A stretch of DNA of 64,000 nucleotides. Origin: Glandiceps talaboti. Taxonomy: Eukaryota > Hemichordata > Enteropneusta > Spengelidae. The notes beneath the pieces were generated by a model. The model did not search any database and was not told the origin of the DNA. It saw only the letters and a list, made by a program, of their open reading frames with translations. A program made the translations under genes and the position numbers. Every line of letters starts with the position of its first letter. Position 1 is the stretch's first letter. Positions 1 to 11,232 of this stretch are shown piece after piece. The DNA lies in the NCBI RefSeq assembly GCF_964340395.1, contig NC_135562.1:21164892-21228891 (forward strand). Direction: 5' to 3'.

Positions 1-2298
1 CCACAGGTTTATTTAGGATTGAGTATGAACACAATTTATAAGTTTTGATTTCTTTTTTATATATCACTGATTCATGAACAGAAATGTGGAAACATCATTT
101 TTAAACAAATTTTAATTTCAAATGTTTTTTCTCTGTCAAATTTCATTTCCATGGAGGGAAAAAGAGGGGGAGGGGGGAAGAAATAGAAAGTGAAAGTATG
201 ATTTTCTAGTACTAAATACCTTTTATCCATCAAAATAAACAAATACTTTGATCTGTGTCAATAGTAACACAGTGTTCACAATTCACAGTCAGTACTCACA
301 AACTGAAAACAAAATTCAAACTTGAACAGTTTCCTTTCTTACAAAAGTGTACTAAAATGGTACTTTAGTGTTCACCAATCAAAAGAGAATTAATTAACTG
401 CAAGAATAAAGCAAAATATGATATATTCGCTAACAATATCATCGGTAAATGATAAACTTACAAAGATTACACAAGAACTCCTGCTGTGCTCAAAGGCATA
501 CTCTTTCCACTTTCACTCGCCTCAATTATAAGTTGTCACATAAAAGGGGAGTCGTACCATTTAGGTGATTTACTCGGCTTAATAAAACTCTTTTAGCATT
601 TTAAAATGGCTTTTCCCTTTGACAAGACTATAGTAATGAAGACGAAGAATCCTATGTCATGGAAATAGCTTCCAATTTGTTATCGCCGATTGAATGTACG
701 TTTTCACTTTATGATTGATGTTGCCGTGCTTCCCGTTTCCATGGTTTCCTTCCGATTTCCCGCTTAGTTAATGATGATCATAACTTCTTTCATGAATATC
801 ATTAATGGCATGATTCATCAATAAGGAATCAAACCATCACTCAGGAACAGGAGACAGGTGCCCTTTGACCTTGAACTTTGACCTGCCATAAAAGCTTCAT
901 CTTAACCGAGTATGGTTTGATGCGTGCACTTATGTTTCTATGACGACCCCATTTTTCACAGTAATGACACATACTCATCAATTCAACTGAGGGTGGCTTA
1001 TCATTTTATCTCAGTGCGAGATCTCATCAACATGTCTTCCATGACTTTGCCTTCTTCTTTTCCCAACTAATCGTTGATTACTCCTTCCATTTACGGAAAC
1101 TTTGTCCAATGAATTTCATCCGGAATGAAAATTTACCTTGATTTATGCATTTTATAGTGTTCATTTTGATTTCCTTCCTAAGTTTAAAAAAAAAGGAATG
1201 TCATAAAACTTGACACTGAAACACAATAATTAATATCAAAATTTGACACAATGTTATCCTGTCATCATTCATTTTAATTTATCAACTATTTTCATATTTT
1301 TCTTTTGAAAAATGGTACTTTTTTATTTTTCCCCTAATTCTCCTAAAGTCTTTATCTGATTAAAGGTGGTAATATTTATTAAAATCATTTTTGATGGCAA
1401 AACATTTGAATACAATATGAATCTTATTCTGAAAATTGGTGGAATAATTAAGAATATATTTATTGAAGAATTGGTACTGAAAATTTGACAGACAACACAA
1501 TTTTTAATCCAAAATGTTGGGATGAAAACTGGCAGACATTAACAATTGTATTGTCAAACTTTTTGTGGGAAAATACTGGCAGACGGTAAAATCACTAGAT
1601 GAAGTGGTATTAAATAAATGTTTAATTTAAATAAATTTGGAGGGGAAAATGAGCAGACAGTAAAACAGTTTAGTCAAAATTTGAGGGAAAATATTGACAA
1701 ACAGTAAAATTATTGCTGTCAGAAAATAAAGTTTTCTATCAAACATTTTGGAGGGAAAAACTGGCAGACAATAATGTGAAAACCAAAACTATTATTAGTC
1801 AGTAAAAATAAAAGTGACAAATGATGACAAAAATCTAAACATTTTTCAACTAGTCTATGTCAGTAGAAGAAATCACTTCACAATTTTTATCCGATGCCTT
1901 CTAAATTTTAGATGATTATGATGGTTTTAATTTATAATGAGTTTTAGTTGTACCTGTGGCTAGGACTTCAATTATTCACATTTTAATATGAATTTTGCCC
2001 CAAGCTTTAACTAGGTTAATGTCTCTCTGGTGAAAATAATAAAGTGGTCCATGTACAAACCTTCAAGTTTGGAATTCAACAGTATTTTCAAATGTAAACT
2101 GACAGTTTAGAATGACTCATAATGTATACAATTTATATCATTTATTTATCTATTTATTTATTTGTTTCTAAAATCTGATTAATTTCTTTTTAATCATTTT
2201 CTTTTCTTTTTTTTGTAAACAAATAAATTGGATAGCAATACTTGGATGTAGTCATAGTAACATTTCAGAGTTTTTTTCCCAAAAGTTTTTTCCCAAAA
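1..2298. other. AT-rich DNA without recognised gene
   Basis: No coding region was recognised. A cluster of four nuclear-receptor half-sites lies at 859-884. At 1480-1810 about five degenerate units share GGGAAAA.ACTGGCAGACA-type cores at irregular spacing of roughly 60-95 bases. Confidence 0.6.
859..884 (-). promoter_or_regulatory. Four nuclear-receptor half-sites (DR1-DR0-DR1)
   Basis: On the minus strand AGGTCA, A, AGTTCA, AGGTCA, A, AGGGCA lie head to tail. DR1 spacing is that of HNF4/RXR-type receptors. Confidence 0.5.
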
Positions 2299-2456
2299 CA
2301 TGCATACATGCATACATACATACATACATACATACATACATGCATAAACACATACATACGTACATACATACATACATACATACATACATGTGTATGTGCA
2401 TGTGTACATACATACGTTTATATGTACACACCTACACGCACTTCAGCAGGCATGCA

Positions 2457-2534
<78 letters not shown>
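2299..2534. repeat. (CATA)n and (CA)n microsatellites
   Basis: Tetranucleotide CATA/CATG repeats fill about 2299-2420 and pure CA repeats about 2464-2534. They explain every small ORF here. Confidence 0.97.
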
Positions 2535-2538
<4 letters not shown>

Positions 2539-2870
2539 CATACATAATATGCCAGTAATTAAATCTGCTAATATTAGAGTAACTATCAAGAGTTTATTAG
2601 AATCAGTTGAGTGATATTGTCCTCATACTAAACTGATTTCATTCTACTGATGATATCTGACCTTGTATAAATAATGTCATCAACTAGTAGGTCTTCTTCC
2701 TGGTTTCCCACTACAGGTCTTGTTTTCTAGGGTTTTCTCTTAATACAAGTTGACCTGCAGTTTCCAAAGTTTCATGAAATATTAATATCTTATATTAGTT
2801 GTCACTTTCATATCTAGCAAAGTGTTATGTACTCAGGTGACAAGCAATGCAATTTGAAGGCTTTGTCTTA

Positions 2871-3291
2871 GAGGTGAATACTGGAGGTAAGTAAGTAGTG
2901 AGTACTGGAGGTAAGTAAGTAGTGAGTACTGGAGGTGAGTACTGGAGGTGAGTACTGGAATGAATACTGGAGGTGATGGGAGTACTGGAGGTGAGTACTG
3001 GAGGTGAGGGGAGTACTGGAGGTGAATACTGAAGGTGAGTACTGGAGGTGAGTACTGAAGGTGAATACTGGAGGTGAATACTGGAGGTGAAGTGAGTACT
3101 GGAGGTGAGTACTGGAGGTGAGTACTGGAAGTGAGTACTGGAGGTGAATACAGGAGGTGAGTACTGGAGGTGAGTACTGGAGATGAACACTGGAGGTGAG
3201 TACTGGAGGTGAGGGGAGTAATGGAGGTGAGTACTGGAGGTGAGGGGAGTACTGGAGGTGAGGGGAGTAATGGAGGTGAGTACTGGAGGTG
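2871..3291. repeat. About 13 bp minisatellite made of splice-donor-like units
   Basis: The unit is GGAGGTGAGTACT with insertions (AAGTAAGTAGTGA; GGGGAGTA). On the + strand it holds 12 GGTGAGT and 2 GGTAAGT, each a good match to the 5' splice consensus. ORFs on both strands here are repeat artefacts. Confidence 0.93.
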
Positions 3292-3394
3292 GCAAACAAA
3301 CTACTCTACATGTAGTGTTACCTCCTGACACTAATATTTTCATTAATAAACTATCAGTGTTTTTCAAATTTGTAACTCCGCATCAAATGTTGAT

Positions 3395-3460
3395 ATTTGT
3401 TTGTTTGTTTGTGTATGTAAGAGTAAATGTTTGTTTGTTTGTGTATGTAAGAGTAAATGA
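3395..3460. repeat. TTTG-containing 31 bp duplication
   Basis: GTTTGTTTGTTTGTGTATGT followed by AAGAGTAAAT occurs twice in direct tandem. Confidence 0.85.
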
Positions 3461-3499
3461 TGATTTTTATTATATTCTGGTACAAATGTAAGTGAAAAT

Positions 3500-6400
3500 A
3501 TTAATTGTTATCAAGTTTAAACAAGAAAAGTTCAGAAATAAGTTTTGGTGCATACATTTTGGCCAGGTATTGGGTGTGAAGAATATAATTTTTTTTTAAT
3601 TTTAGATGGGAAATCCTGGCAGACAATGATGGTTTCATATATTGTTGTTATAGTCTGCAAAAATTCTACATCAGTAACAAAATAAAGAATATTTAAACAA
3701 AATTAAATAATTTTCAAAAATGTTGGCAGGGAAACACTTGCAGAAAGCAATTTGTGATGTTTTATAGATTCTGTACAAGTAAGAACAACAATAAAGAAAA
3801 AATCAATTAAAACATTTAGGGATGAGAAACACTGGCAGACAACAATTTGTGGTGGTTTTGTAGATTGTTGTTACAGTCTGCTGAAATACTATAATATCAA
3901 TAAAAAAAAGAAAGAAAATATTTTTAAAAATTGCAAAGGAATAATATGAGGACTGCTACAGGCACTGTTATTATGTCTGATTCATTTTGTTATCAGTTAC
4001 TGAGTATCAATTGTTGACGCTTGATTCCATCAATTCAGAAGAATTGACAATCAACAAAACTGACAAAGTTATCCAGAAAAAATACATTTATTGGATGAGA
4101 TTACAGGTGGAATTTTGTCTCAAAAAAACACTTTGCGTCAGGAATATCAGAAGATACAGCTGTTGTTTAATGAAGATTTACGCTCAACTAAACATTGATT
4201 CAAAATTTTAGACCTGTCGTACATTGCAAATCCCGCCAAAAGCTGCAAAGTAGTTGTGTAGCTACCTCTAGTGTGATTGATGTAGAGTTTATCAAATACA
4301 ATCATACATTACGGCTCCCTGGGCTATTATTCACACTAACATTTATCACACAAAGGATTATGGTTAAGAGCAACTTTATAGCGCTGAAAATATACGGGCG
4401 TCATAAATTGGTATATTCGTCTGATGATGTCATCAGTGTTTTAACATTTCACATCAACATCAATAACAGTTCTTTTATCAAGATTAATGTTGATGTTCTC
4501 TGTCGTAGCCTTTGCAAATTATGAAATGAACGTGTCAAAAACAATCATTTATTTTGTGTATTTTCAATTGCTACATGTGTACTTAATATTCATCTCACAT
4601 AACCAACTCATCAAGGTCAAAAGGTCATATGCATTTCAAAATTGGTACACAAGGAGCAAAATGAAAACTTTTTTCAAATATTTTTTCAAATTTAATTTTG
4701 TACAATAATATTGGTTTGTTTATGTTGAATATCTACTGACAAAAATACGCTAATTATCAGTTGTTGTTTTTTGTTTCAGAGCATTTTTTTATTCTCTGGA
4801 AAGAGAATGCAAATAATTATGCAGAGGATTTGATATCTACTAGAGCAAAAATAAAATTGTAACATTTCAAAACAAAGATATAGAGAGATTGTTTTCCTTT
4901 TTTGTGCAATATATTTGGGTACCTTTAAAGTCATTCTGGCTGTCATCTTTGGGTACAATTTTTTGGTGGTTTTCTTCAGTATATAGAAATTTAATCCTTC
5001 TTCAATACTGTAACTTTTGTCATCACATGATGATCATACATTATATACAGCCCAAGTGAATAATTTTCTCAAAAATATTTTAGGTCCATCCCTAAATTAA
5101 TAAAGGCAATCAATATGGAATTGAATACAAATTAGAAATGGTTTAGGAACATTTTTGTCATGTATATATCACAGAATTTCTTGTAAAAAAAACCTAAACC
5201 TTTTAGGTCCATCCCTAAAATTCAAAATGTAAACAAGAAGTGCAATTGCAGCTAGGGTGTGATATTTCTATTTCTTATATATCACTACCAATGGGTAATT
5301 ACTATGACAACTGATTGACAAATAAAACTGTCTTTTTGGAAAAATTTAGGTTGAATTTTGACCAGTGTGGTAAACTTATTGTTGTTGAAATTTCCTAAAT
5401 CACCGCTCGATGTCTATAGTAGCACAGAACCTTATCACTTTAGTTGTGCTAAACTATATCAAACCCAAAACAACAGTAAACAAATTTCACATATTAGTGG
5501 CTTTTTTTTTATAGGAAACTGAAGATTCAAACCCTACATGACAGTAAAGTTCAAAGATTTTCATTTTCAGGCAATTTTTATCAGGTCTTATGTTCCTTTT
5601 TGAGAAGTTTACATTAGTTTTTCATGAAGCACACTGTGATTTGCTTTTGGGGTTATCTTGTTCAGCGACAACACTACACCTGTGTCCAACTTTTACAGGA
5701 TAGAGATCATTTGGTAAAGGTGTTTTGATCGATGTTACAAAATTGATGAGAAGCACTCAAACAGTATCATCATTTCTCACCAAGACCACTACAAAGTCTT
5801 ATTGAAATTCATACAGGGTGACAAAGATTTCACTAAATAGCTCTATGTTAAAACAAATCGGACAATAAAAGTATTCAATAGCGCTACAACTCAAAAGATG
5901 CAGAAGAGAATGCTCTCAGGCTAATTCCATAGCAATGGTCACCATGGCAACAACAGGATGAAATTAATACATCTGGAGAAAGGTAAGCCTGGTGATATAA
6001 TACATCTATGTAGGAGAACCTCTGGAACATTATCTTTCAGATTGGATAAAAATAATTTGATGGCTTTAGCTTCCTTGCTGTTGGGATGATTTGAGGTCAT
6101 GAATCCATACAAATGTGATATATCCATGGAATGTTACAATGAAGTAATGAATTCCATGGAAAAGAGTCAAGGTAACGAAGCATCAAGATCCGATTTCAAT
6201 CCATCCAATACACATAATGACAAAACCTAATATTTGATGTTTGACAAAATGTACATCAAAATTGTTTGTTGATATGAATTTGTAGAATTCTAAGCTGTCG
6301 CGACATCATGGTTTTTTCTCGTCATTTTGTTAAAGACATAAACACTGTAAATTTTGGTAATTTTTTTAAAAACAAATTCAATCTTTGGAAGGACTTCACT

Positions 6401-7557
6401 TTTGAATTCTGTTAACAAAATATTTATTATGAGCAGTAAATTAAGCTACGGAAATAGTTGATAAGATAAAATGAGATGAAAAAAGTTTTTGCTCCATACC
6501 TTAAATCATAATTGGCTTAATTAAAAGCCTAGTTTGCATAAAGATTGCAATTAAGGTTTGAAAAATGTTGTCTGGTAGAGATATGGAAAGATGTCCTAGA
6601 ATAATTGTATGTAATCCTTATGACTACACTGATAAGATGACCTGGGATTCAAACATGGGCCGTTAACATTTGTTGTATTTACAGATTGTCAAAGAAATTT
6701 ACTAAATTATGTACTCAGGTGTTTCACTCTTCTAAAGAGTCAAATTAATATATAGTGACACGTAACAATGTCAGTATGCTGACTTACAAAGGAGAAATAA
6801 TTCATTAGTGATTGTACTGTAATTAAAGATAATTAAATTAATGGAGAGATTTAAGAACCAGTACTACCGTCTGTCTACAGATTAATAGATTAAAGGGACA
6901 TAATCCACAATTTATCAAATGTAACCATCAAAATCCAAGTTTTATGTTATGTACCCACTTTAATCAAAATATCAAAATCCAAAATGTGATGGACTATACT
7001 CCTTTCAAAAAAATATCTGAGGTAAAAAATAAAAACATGATCACAAATTATTTTTTTCATTAAACTTTAAATAATGTAAATGTAATCTAGGTCTAAATTA
7101 ATGGAAAATAACCAATTTTAAGTGACATTTGGGAACTTGAAACTTAAACCCATCCGATGCTACACTAATGGACTGGGTATCTTTGTCAATTAGAAATGTG
7201 ATCTCTATGTATACATACTACACAGCTTGCATGAATTCACTTTTATCAAACAAAAAAAGAAAATTTAAAAAAAAAAAGCCTAAAAATAAGAAATTGGAAT
7301 AAATGGCCATAAATATTAAAATGTCAACATCAATTTAAAGTATTACATAAAATAACAGTCATCAGGTGGCCATTAAAATAAAATAATTAGTTTCTCACTT
7401 TAAAGATCCATTAGTAATTTGTTGACCTGGGTAATCTCTACATGGTGAAGTATCCAGAAAGAAGTGATCTCTAAATTACACCAAATGTCATACTTCAAGG
7501 ACTTCTGTTATCTACTTTTAAGATGATCACCAGATACGATTTGAGTGGCTTTAAAGA
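3500..7557. other. AT-rich DNA without recognised gene
   Basis: At 3600-3920 three diverged units of about 115 bp share the CTGGCAGACAA core seen at 1.5-1.8 kb. AGGTCA half-sites two bases apart lie at 4614-4627. TTTTAGGTCCATCCCTAAA occurs twice about 125 bp apart (5082, 5198) and is itself an imperfect palindrome. An X-box-like palindrome lies at 5938-5951. The ORFs at 4.0-4.7 and 5.9-6.1 kb resemble nothing I know. Confidence 0.5.
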
Positions 7558-8090
7558 TGCAGTTACACGGGGCGACACATCCAGCAATGGGGGGGGGGGG
7601 GGGGTACATGAAGCAATTAGTTGCTTGGCAAGTTGCAAGGGCTGTCGCAAGGCAGATTTTTGCACATGTGTAAACATATAAAGTTTACAGGTCAAGTCTT
7701 CTAGAAGCAGGAACTTAGAAGAAATGTTATAAAATTGCTAATACTACCAATAAAATGACTGACAACTTGTTGAGGCATCACTACTTGCATTCAAGTTAGA
7801 AATAAAATGATATTCAGCGGAGATCAAATATTCATAGACCAAACATTCATAGACATTGTATACCAGTGATAAGTGGTAATCGTGGTGATAAATCCAAATT
7901 ATATAAAAAATACTTGCTGAAATATAATATTTATAATAAAAATATGGCAGCCATAAACATTGAACATCATTTTACATTCGGGTATATGTCAAAGGTTACT
8001 GTTTGTGATGCGACGAGGTGGTTACATGAGGCAATTCATGAAGCAACTCAAGAAGCAACTTGCAACGAGTTGCAGAAAATCTGACATGTT
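7558..8090. repeat. Dispersed element fragments around a G tract and GCAACTTGCAA motifs
   Basis: Related segments ACATGAAGCAATTAGTTGCT (about 7605) and ACATGAGGCAATTCATGAAG (about 8024) both lead into GCAACTTGCAA-type sequence, with a small palindrome GCAACTTGCAACGAGTTGC. A run of 16 G lies at 7589-7604. This looks like decayed transposon sequence; no family was assigned. Confidence 0.4.
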
Positions 8091-8100
8091 CGATTCCTTG

Positions 8101-8655
8101 TGACACACCTAGTGATATCGCAAGGCCCTGCGATTAGTGACACACCTAGTGATATCGCAAGGCCTGCGATTAGTGACACACCTAGCAATATCACAGGGCC
8201 CTGCGATTAGTGACACACCTAGTGATATCGCAATGCCCTGCAATTAGTGACACACCTAGCGATATCGCAAGGCCCTGCGATTAGTGACACACCTAGTGAT
8301 ATCGCAAGGCCCTGCGATTAGTGACACACCTAGTGATATCGCAAGGCCCTGCGATTAGTGACACACCTAGTGATATCGCAAGGCCCTGCGATTAGTGACA
8401 CACCTAGTGATATCGCAAGGCCCTGCGATTAGTGACACACCTAGGCAATATCGCAAGGCCCTGCGATTAGTGACACACCTAGTGATATCGCAAGGCCCTG
8501 CGATTAGTGACACACCTAGCGATATCGCAAGGCGCTGCAATTAGTGACACACCTAGCGATATCGCAAGGTCCTGCGATTAGTGACACACCTAGCGATATC
8601 GCAAGGTGCTGCAATTCTGCGATTAGTGACACACCTAGCAATATAGCAAGGCCAT
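8101..8655. repeat. 37 bp minisatellite with hairpin core
   Basis: About 15 copies of GTGACACACCTAGTGATATC + GCAAGGCCCTGCGATTA. Each unit contains TCGCA-AGGCCC-TGCGA, a 5 bp stem, and GATATC. It is more GC- and CpG-rich than its flanks. Later units are more diverged. Confidence 0.95.
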
Positions 8656-9059
8656 GCCATTATGTTCATACAAGAGGCAATCCATTGCATGCAATGAATT
8701 GCTTAATGCTTTGCTCATCCAGTTGTCACTTGAAACAGGGTCTTTATACAGCAAAGACTGGATGATTTCAAGTGTGTGTGTTTTGCTGACATCTATGATA
8801 AAAGAAGCGAAATACCGATATCAATACAGATATGGCCAAATCAAATAGAAGCAAGTGAAATGCAAGATATTGATTATTCTTTGAGGAATAGAATAATATG
8901 GACAAATCCTGCTGAATTGTGTACTAAACCAGCTGTCTGACACACTGCACCTTATAACAATACATTCTGTACAACTCATTGATTTTTACAATGTACTTTG
9001 ACAAATTTATTCACTTTCAAAGTTGACTACCACAGAAATGACTCTCTCTGTAACTGTAA
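8656..9059. other. Spacer between two minisatellites
   Basis: About 400 bases of single-copy AT-rich DNA; nothing recognised. Confidence 0.6.
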
Positions 9060-11232
9060 ATGACTCTGTAAATGTGCTGAAGTGATCTGTTTTTCATTTC
9101 ATCAATTGTAGTCAAGTTTTTGTAAATGTGCTGAAGTGATCTGTTTTTCATTTCATCAATTGTAGTCAAGTTTTTGTAAATGTGCTGAAGTAATCTGTTT
9201 TTCATTTCATCAATTGTAGTCAAGTTTTTATAAATGTGCTGAAGTAATCTGTTTTTCATTTCATCAATTGTAGTCAAGTTTTTGTAAATGTGCTGAAGTG
9301 ATCTGTTTTTCATTTCATCAATTGTAGTCAAGTTTTTATAAATGTGCTGAAGTGATCTGTTTTTCATTTCATCAATTGTAGTCAAGTTTTTGTAAATGTG
9401 CTGAAGTGATCTGTTTTTCATTCCATCAATTGTAGTCAAGTTTTTGTAAATGTGCTGAAGTGATCTGTTTTTCATTTCATCAATTGTAGTCAAGTTTTTG
9501 TAAATGTGCTGAAGTGATCTGTTTTTCATTTCATCAATGACAGTCAAGTTTCTGTAAATGTGCTGAAGTGATCTCTTTTTCATTTCATCAATTGTAGTCA
9601 AGTTTTTGTAAATGTGCTGAAGTGATCTGTTTTTCACTTCACCAATTGTAGTCAAGTTTCTGTTAATGTGCTGAAGTGATCTGTTTTTCATTTCATCAAT
9701 TGTAGTCAAGTTTCTGTTAATGTGCTGAAGTGATCTGTTTTTCATTTCACCAATTGTAGTCAAGTTTCTGTTAATGTGCTGAAGTGATCTGTTTTTCACT
9801 TCATCAATTGTAGTCAAGTTTCTGTTAATGTGCTGAAGTGATCTGTTTTTCACTTCATCAATTGTAGTCAAGTTTCTGTTAATGTGCTGAAGTGATCTGT
9901 TTTTCACTTCATCAATGACAGTCAAGTTTCTGTAAATGTGCTGAAGTGATCTGTTTTTCATTTCATCAATTGTAGTCAAGTTTCTGTAAATGTGCTGAAG
10001 TGATCTGTTTTTCATTTCATCAATTGTAGTCAAGTTTTTACAAATGTGCTGAAGTGATCTGTTTTTCATTTCATCAATTGTAGTCAAGTTTTTACAAATG
10101 TGCTGAAGTGATCTGTTTTTCACTTCACCAATTGTAGTCAAGTTTTTGTAAATGTGCTGAAGTGATCTGTTTTTCATTTCATCAATTGTAGTCAAGTTTC
10201 TGTTAATGTGCTGAAGTGATCTGTTTTTCATTTCATCAATTGTAGTCAAGTTTTTGTAAATGTGCTGAAGTGATCTGTTTTTCATTTCATCAATTGTAGT
10301 CAAGTTTTTGTAAATGTGCTGAAGTGATCTGTTTTTCATTTCATCAATTGTAGTCAAGTTTTTGTAAATGTGCTGAAGTGATCTCTTTTTCATTTCATCA
10401 ATTGTAGTCAAGTTTTTGTAAATGTGCTGAAGTGATCTGTTTTTCATTTCATCAATTGTAGTCAAGTTTTTGTAAATGTGCTGAAGTGATCTGTTTTTCA
10501 TTTCATCAATTGTAGTCAAGTTTCTGTTAATGTGCTGAAGTGATCTGTTTTTCACTTCATCAATGACAGTCAAGTTTTTGTAAATGTGCTGAAGTGATCT
10601 GTTTTTCATTTCATCAATTGTAGTCAAGTTTTTATAAATGTGCTGAAGTGATCTGTTTTTCACTTCATCAATTGTAGTCAAGTTTTTGTAAATGTGCTGA
10701 AGTGATCTGTTTTTCATTCCATCAATTGTAGTCAAGTTTCTGTTAATGTGCTGAAGTGATCTGTTTTTCACTTCATCAATGACAGTCAAGTTTTTGTAAA
10801 TGTGCTGAAGTGATCTGTTTTTCATTTCATCAATTGTAGTCAAGTTTTTGTAAATGTGCTGAAGTGATCTGTTTTTCATTTCATCAATTGTAGTCAAGTT
10901 TTTGTAAATGTGCTGAAGTGATCTGTTTTTCATTTCATCAATTGTAGTCAAGTTTTTGTAAATGTGCTGAAGTGATCTGTTTTTCATTTCACCAATTGTA
11001 GTCAAGTTTTTGTAAATGTGCTGAAGTGATCTATTTTTCATTTCACCAATTGTAGTCAAGTTTTTGTAAATGTGCTGAAGTGATCTGTTTTTCATTTCAT
11101 CAATTGTAGTCAAGTTTTTGTAAATGTGCTGAAGTGATCTGTTTTTCATTTCATCAATTGTAGTCAAGTTTCTGTTAATGTGCTGAAGTGATCTATTTTT
11201 CACTTCATCAATTGTAGTCAAGTTTCTGTATA
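9060..11232. repeat. 54 bp minisatellite, about 40 copies, open on the minus strand
   Basis: The unit reads roughly AAGTGATCTGTTTTTCATTT + CATCAATTGTAGTCAAGTTT + TTGTAAATGTGCTG. Because 54 is 18 codons, the minus strand reads through without a stop for 734 codons (11221-9017) as a repeat of TTIDEMKNRSLQHIYKNL. Against coding: there is no ATG at the start, a TAG lies 21 bases upstream in frame, and most differences between units change the amino acid (D/G, M/V, T/V, Y/N/C, K/R). For coding: no stop or frameshift in about 40 units. I favour non-coding. Confidence 0.95.

Noticed and set aside
2825-3367. 180- and 143-codon minus-strand ORFs rich in Ser, Thr and Pro
   Set aside because: Frame readings of the 13 bp minisatellite.
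5939-6127. 62-codon minus-strand ORF with exon-like composition
   Set aside because: A good donor (AAAGGTAAGC) near 5980 is on the opposite strand, and no acceptor, neighbour exon or family similarity was found.
8101-8655. CRISPR-like array
   Set aside because: Units are head to tail without unique spacers, in animal DNA, with no cas genes. The same applies to the other arrays.
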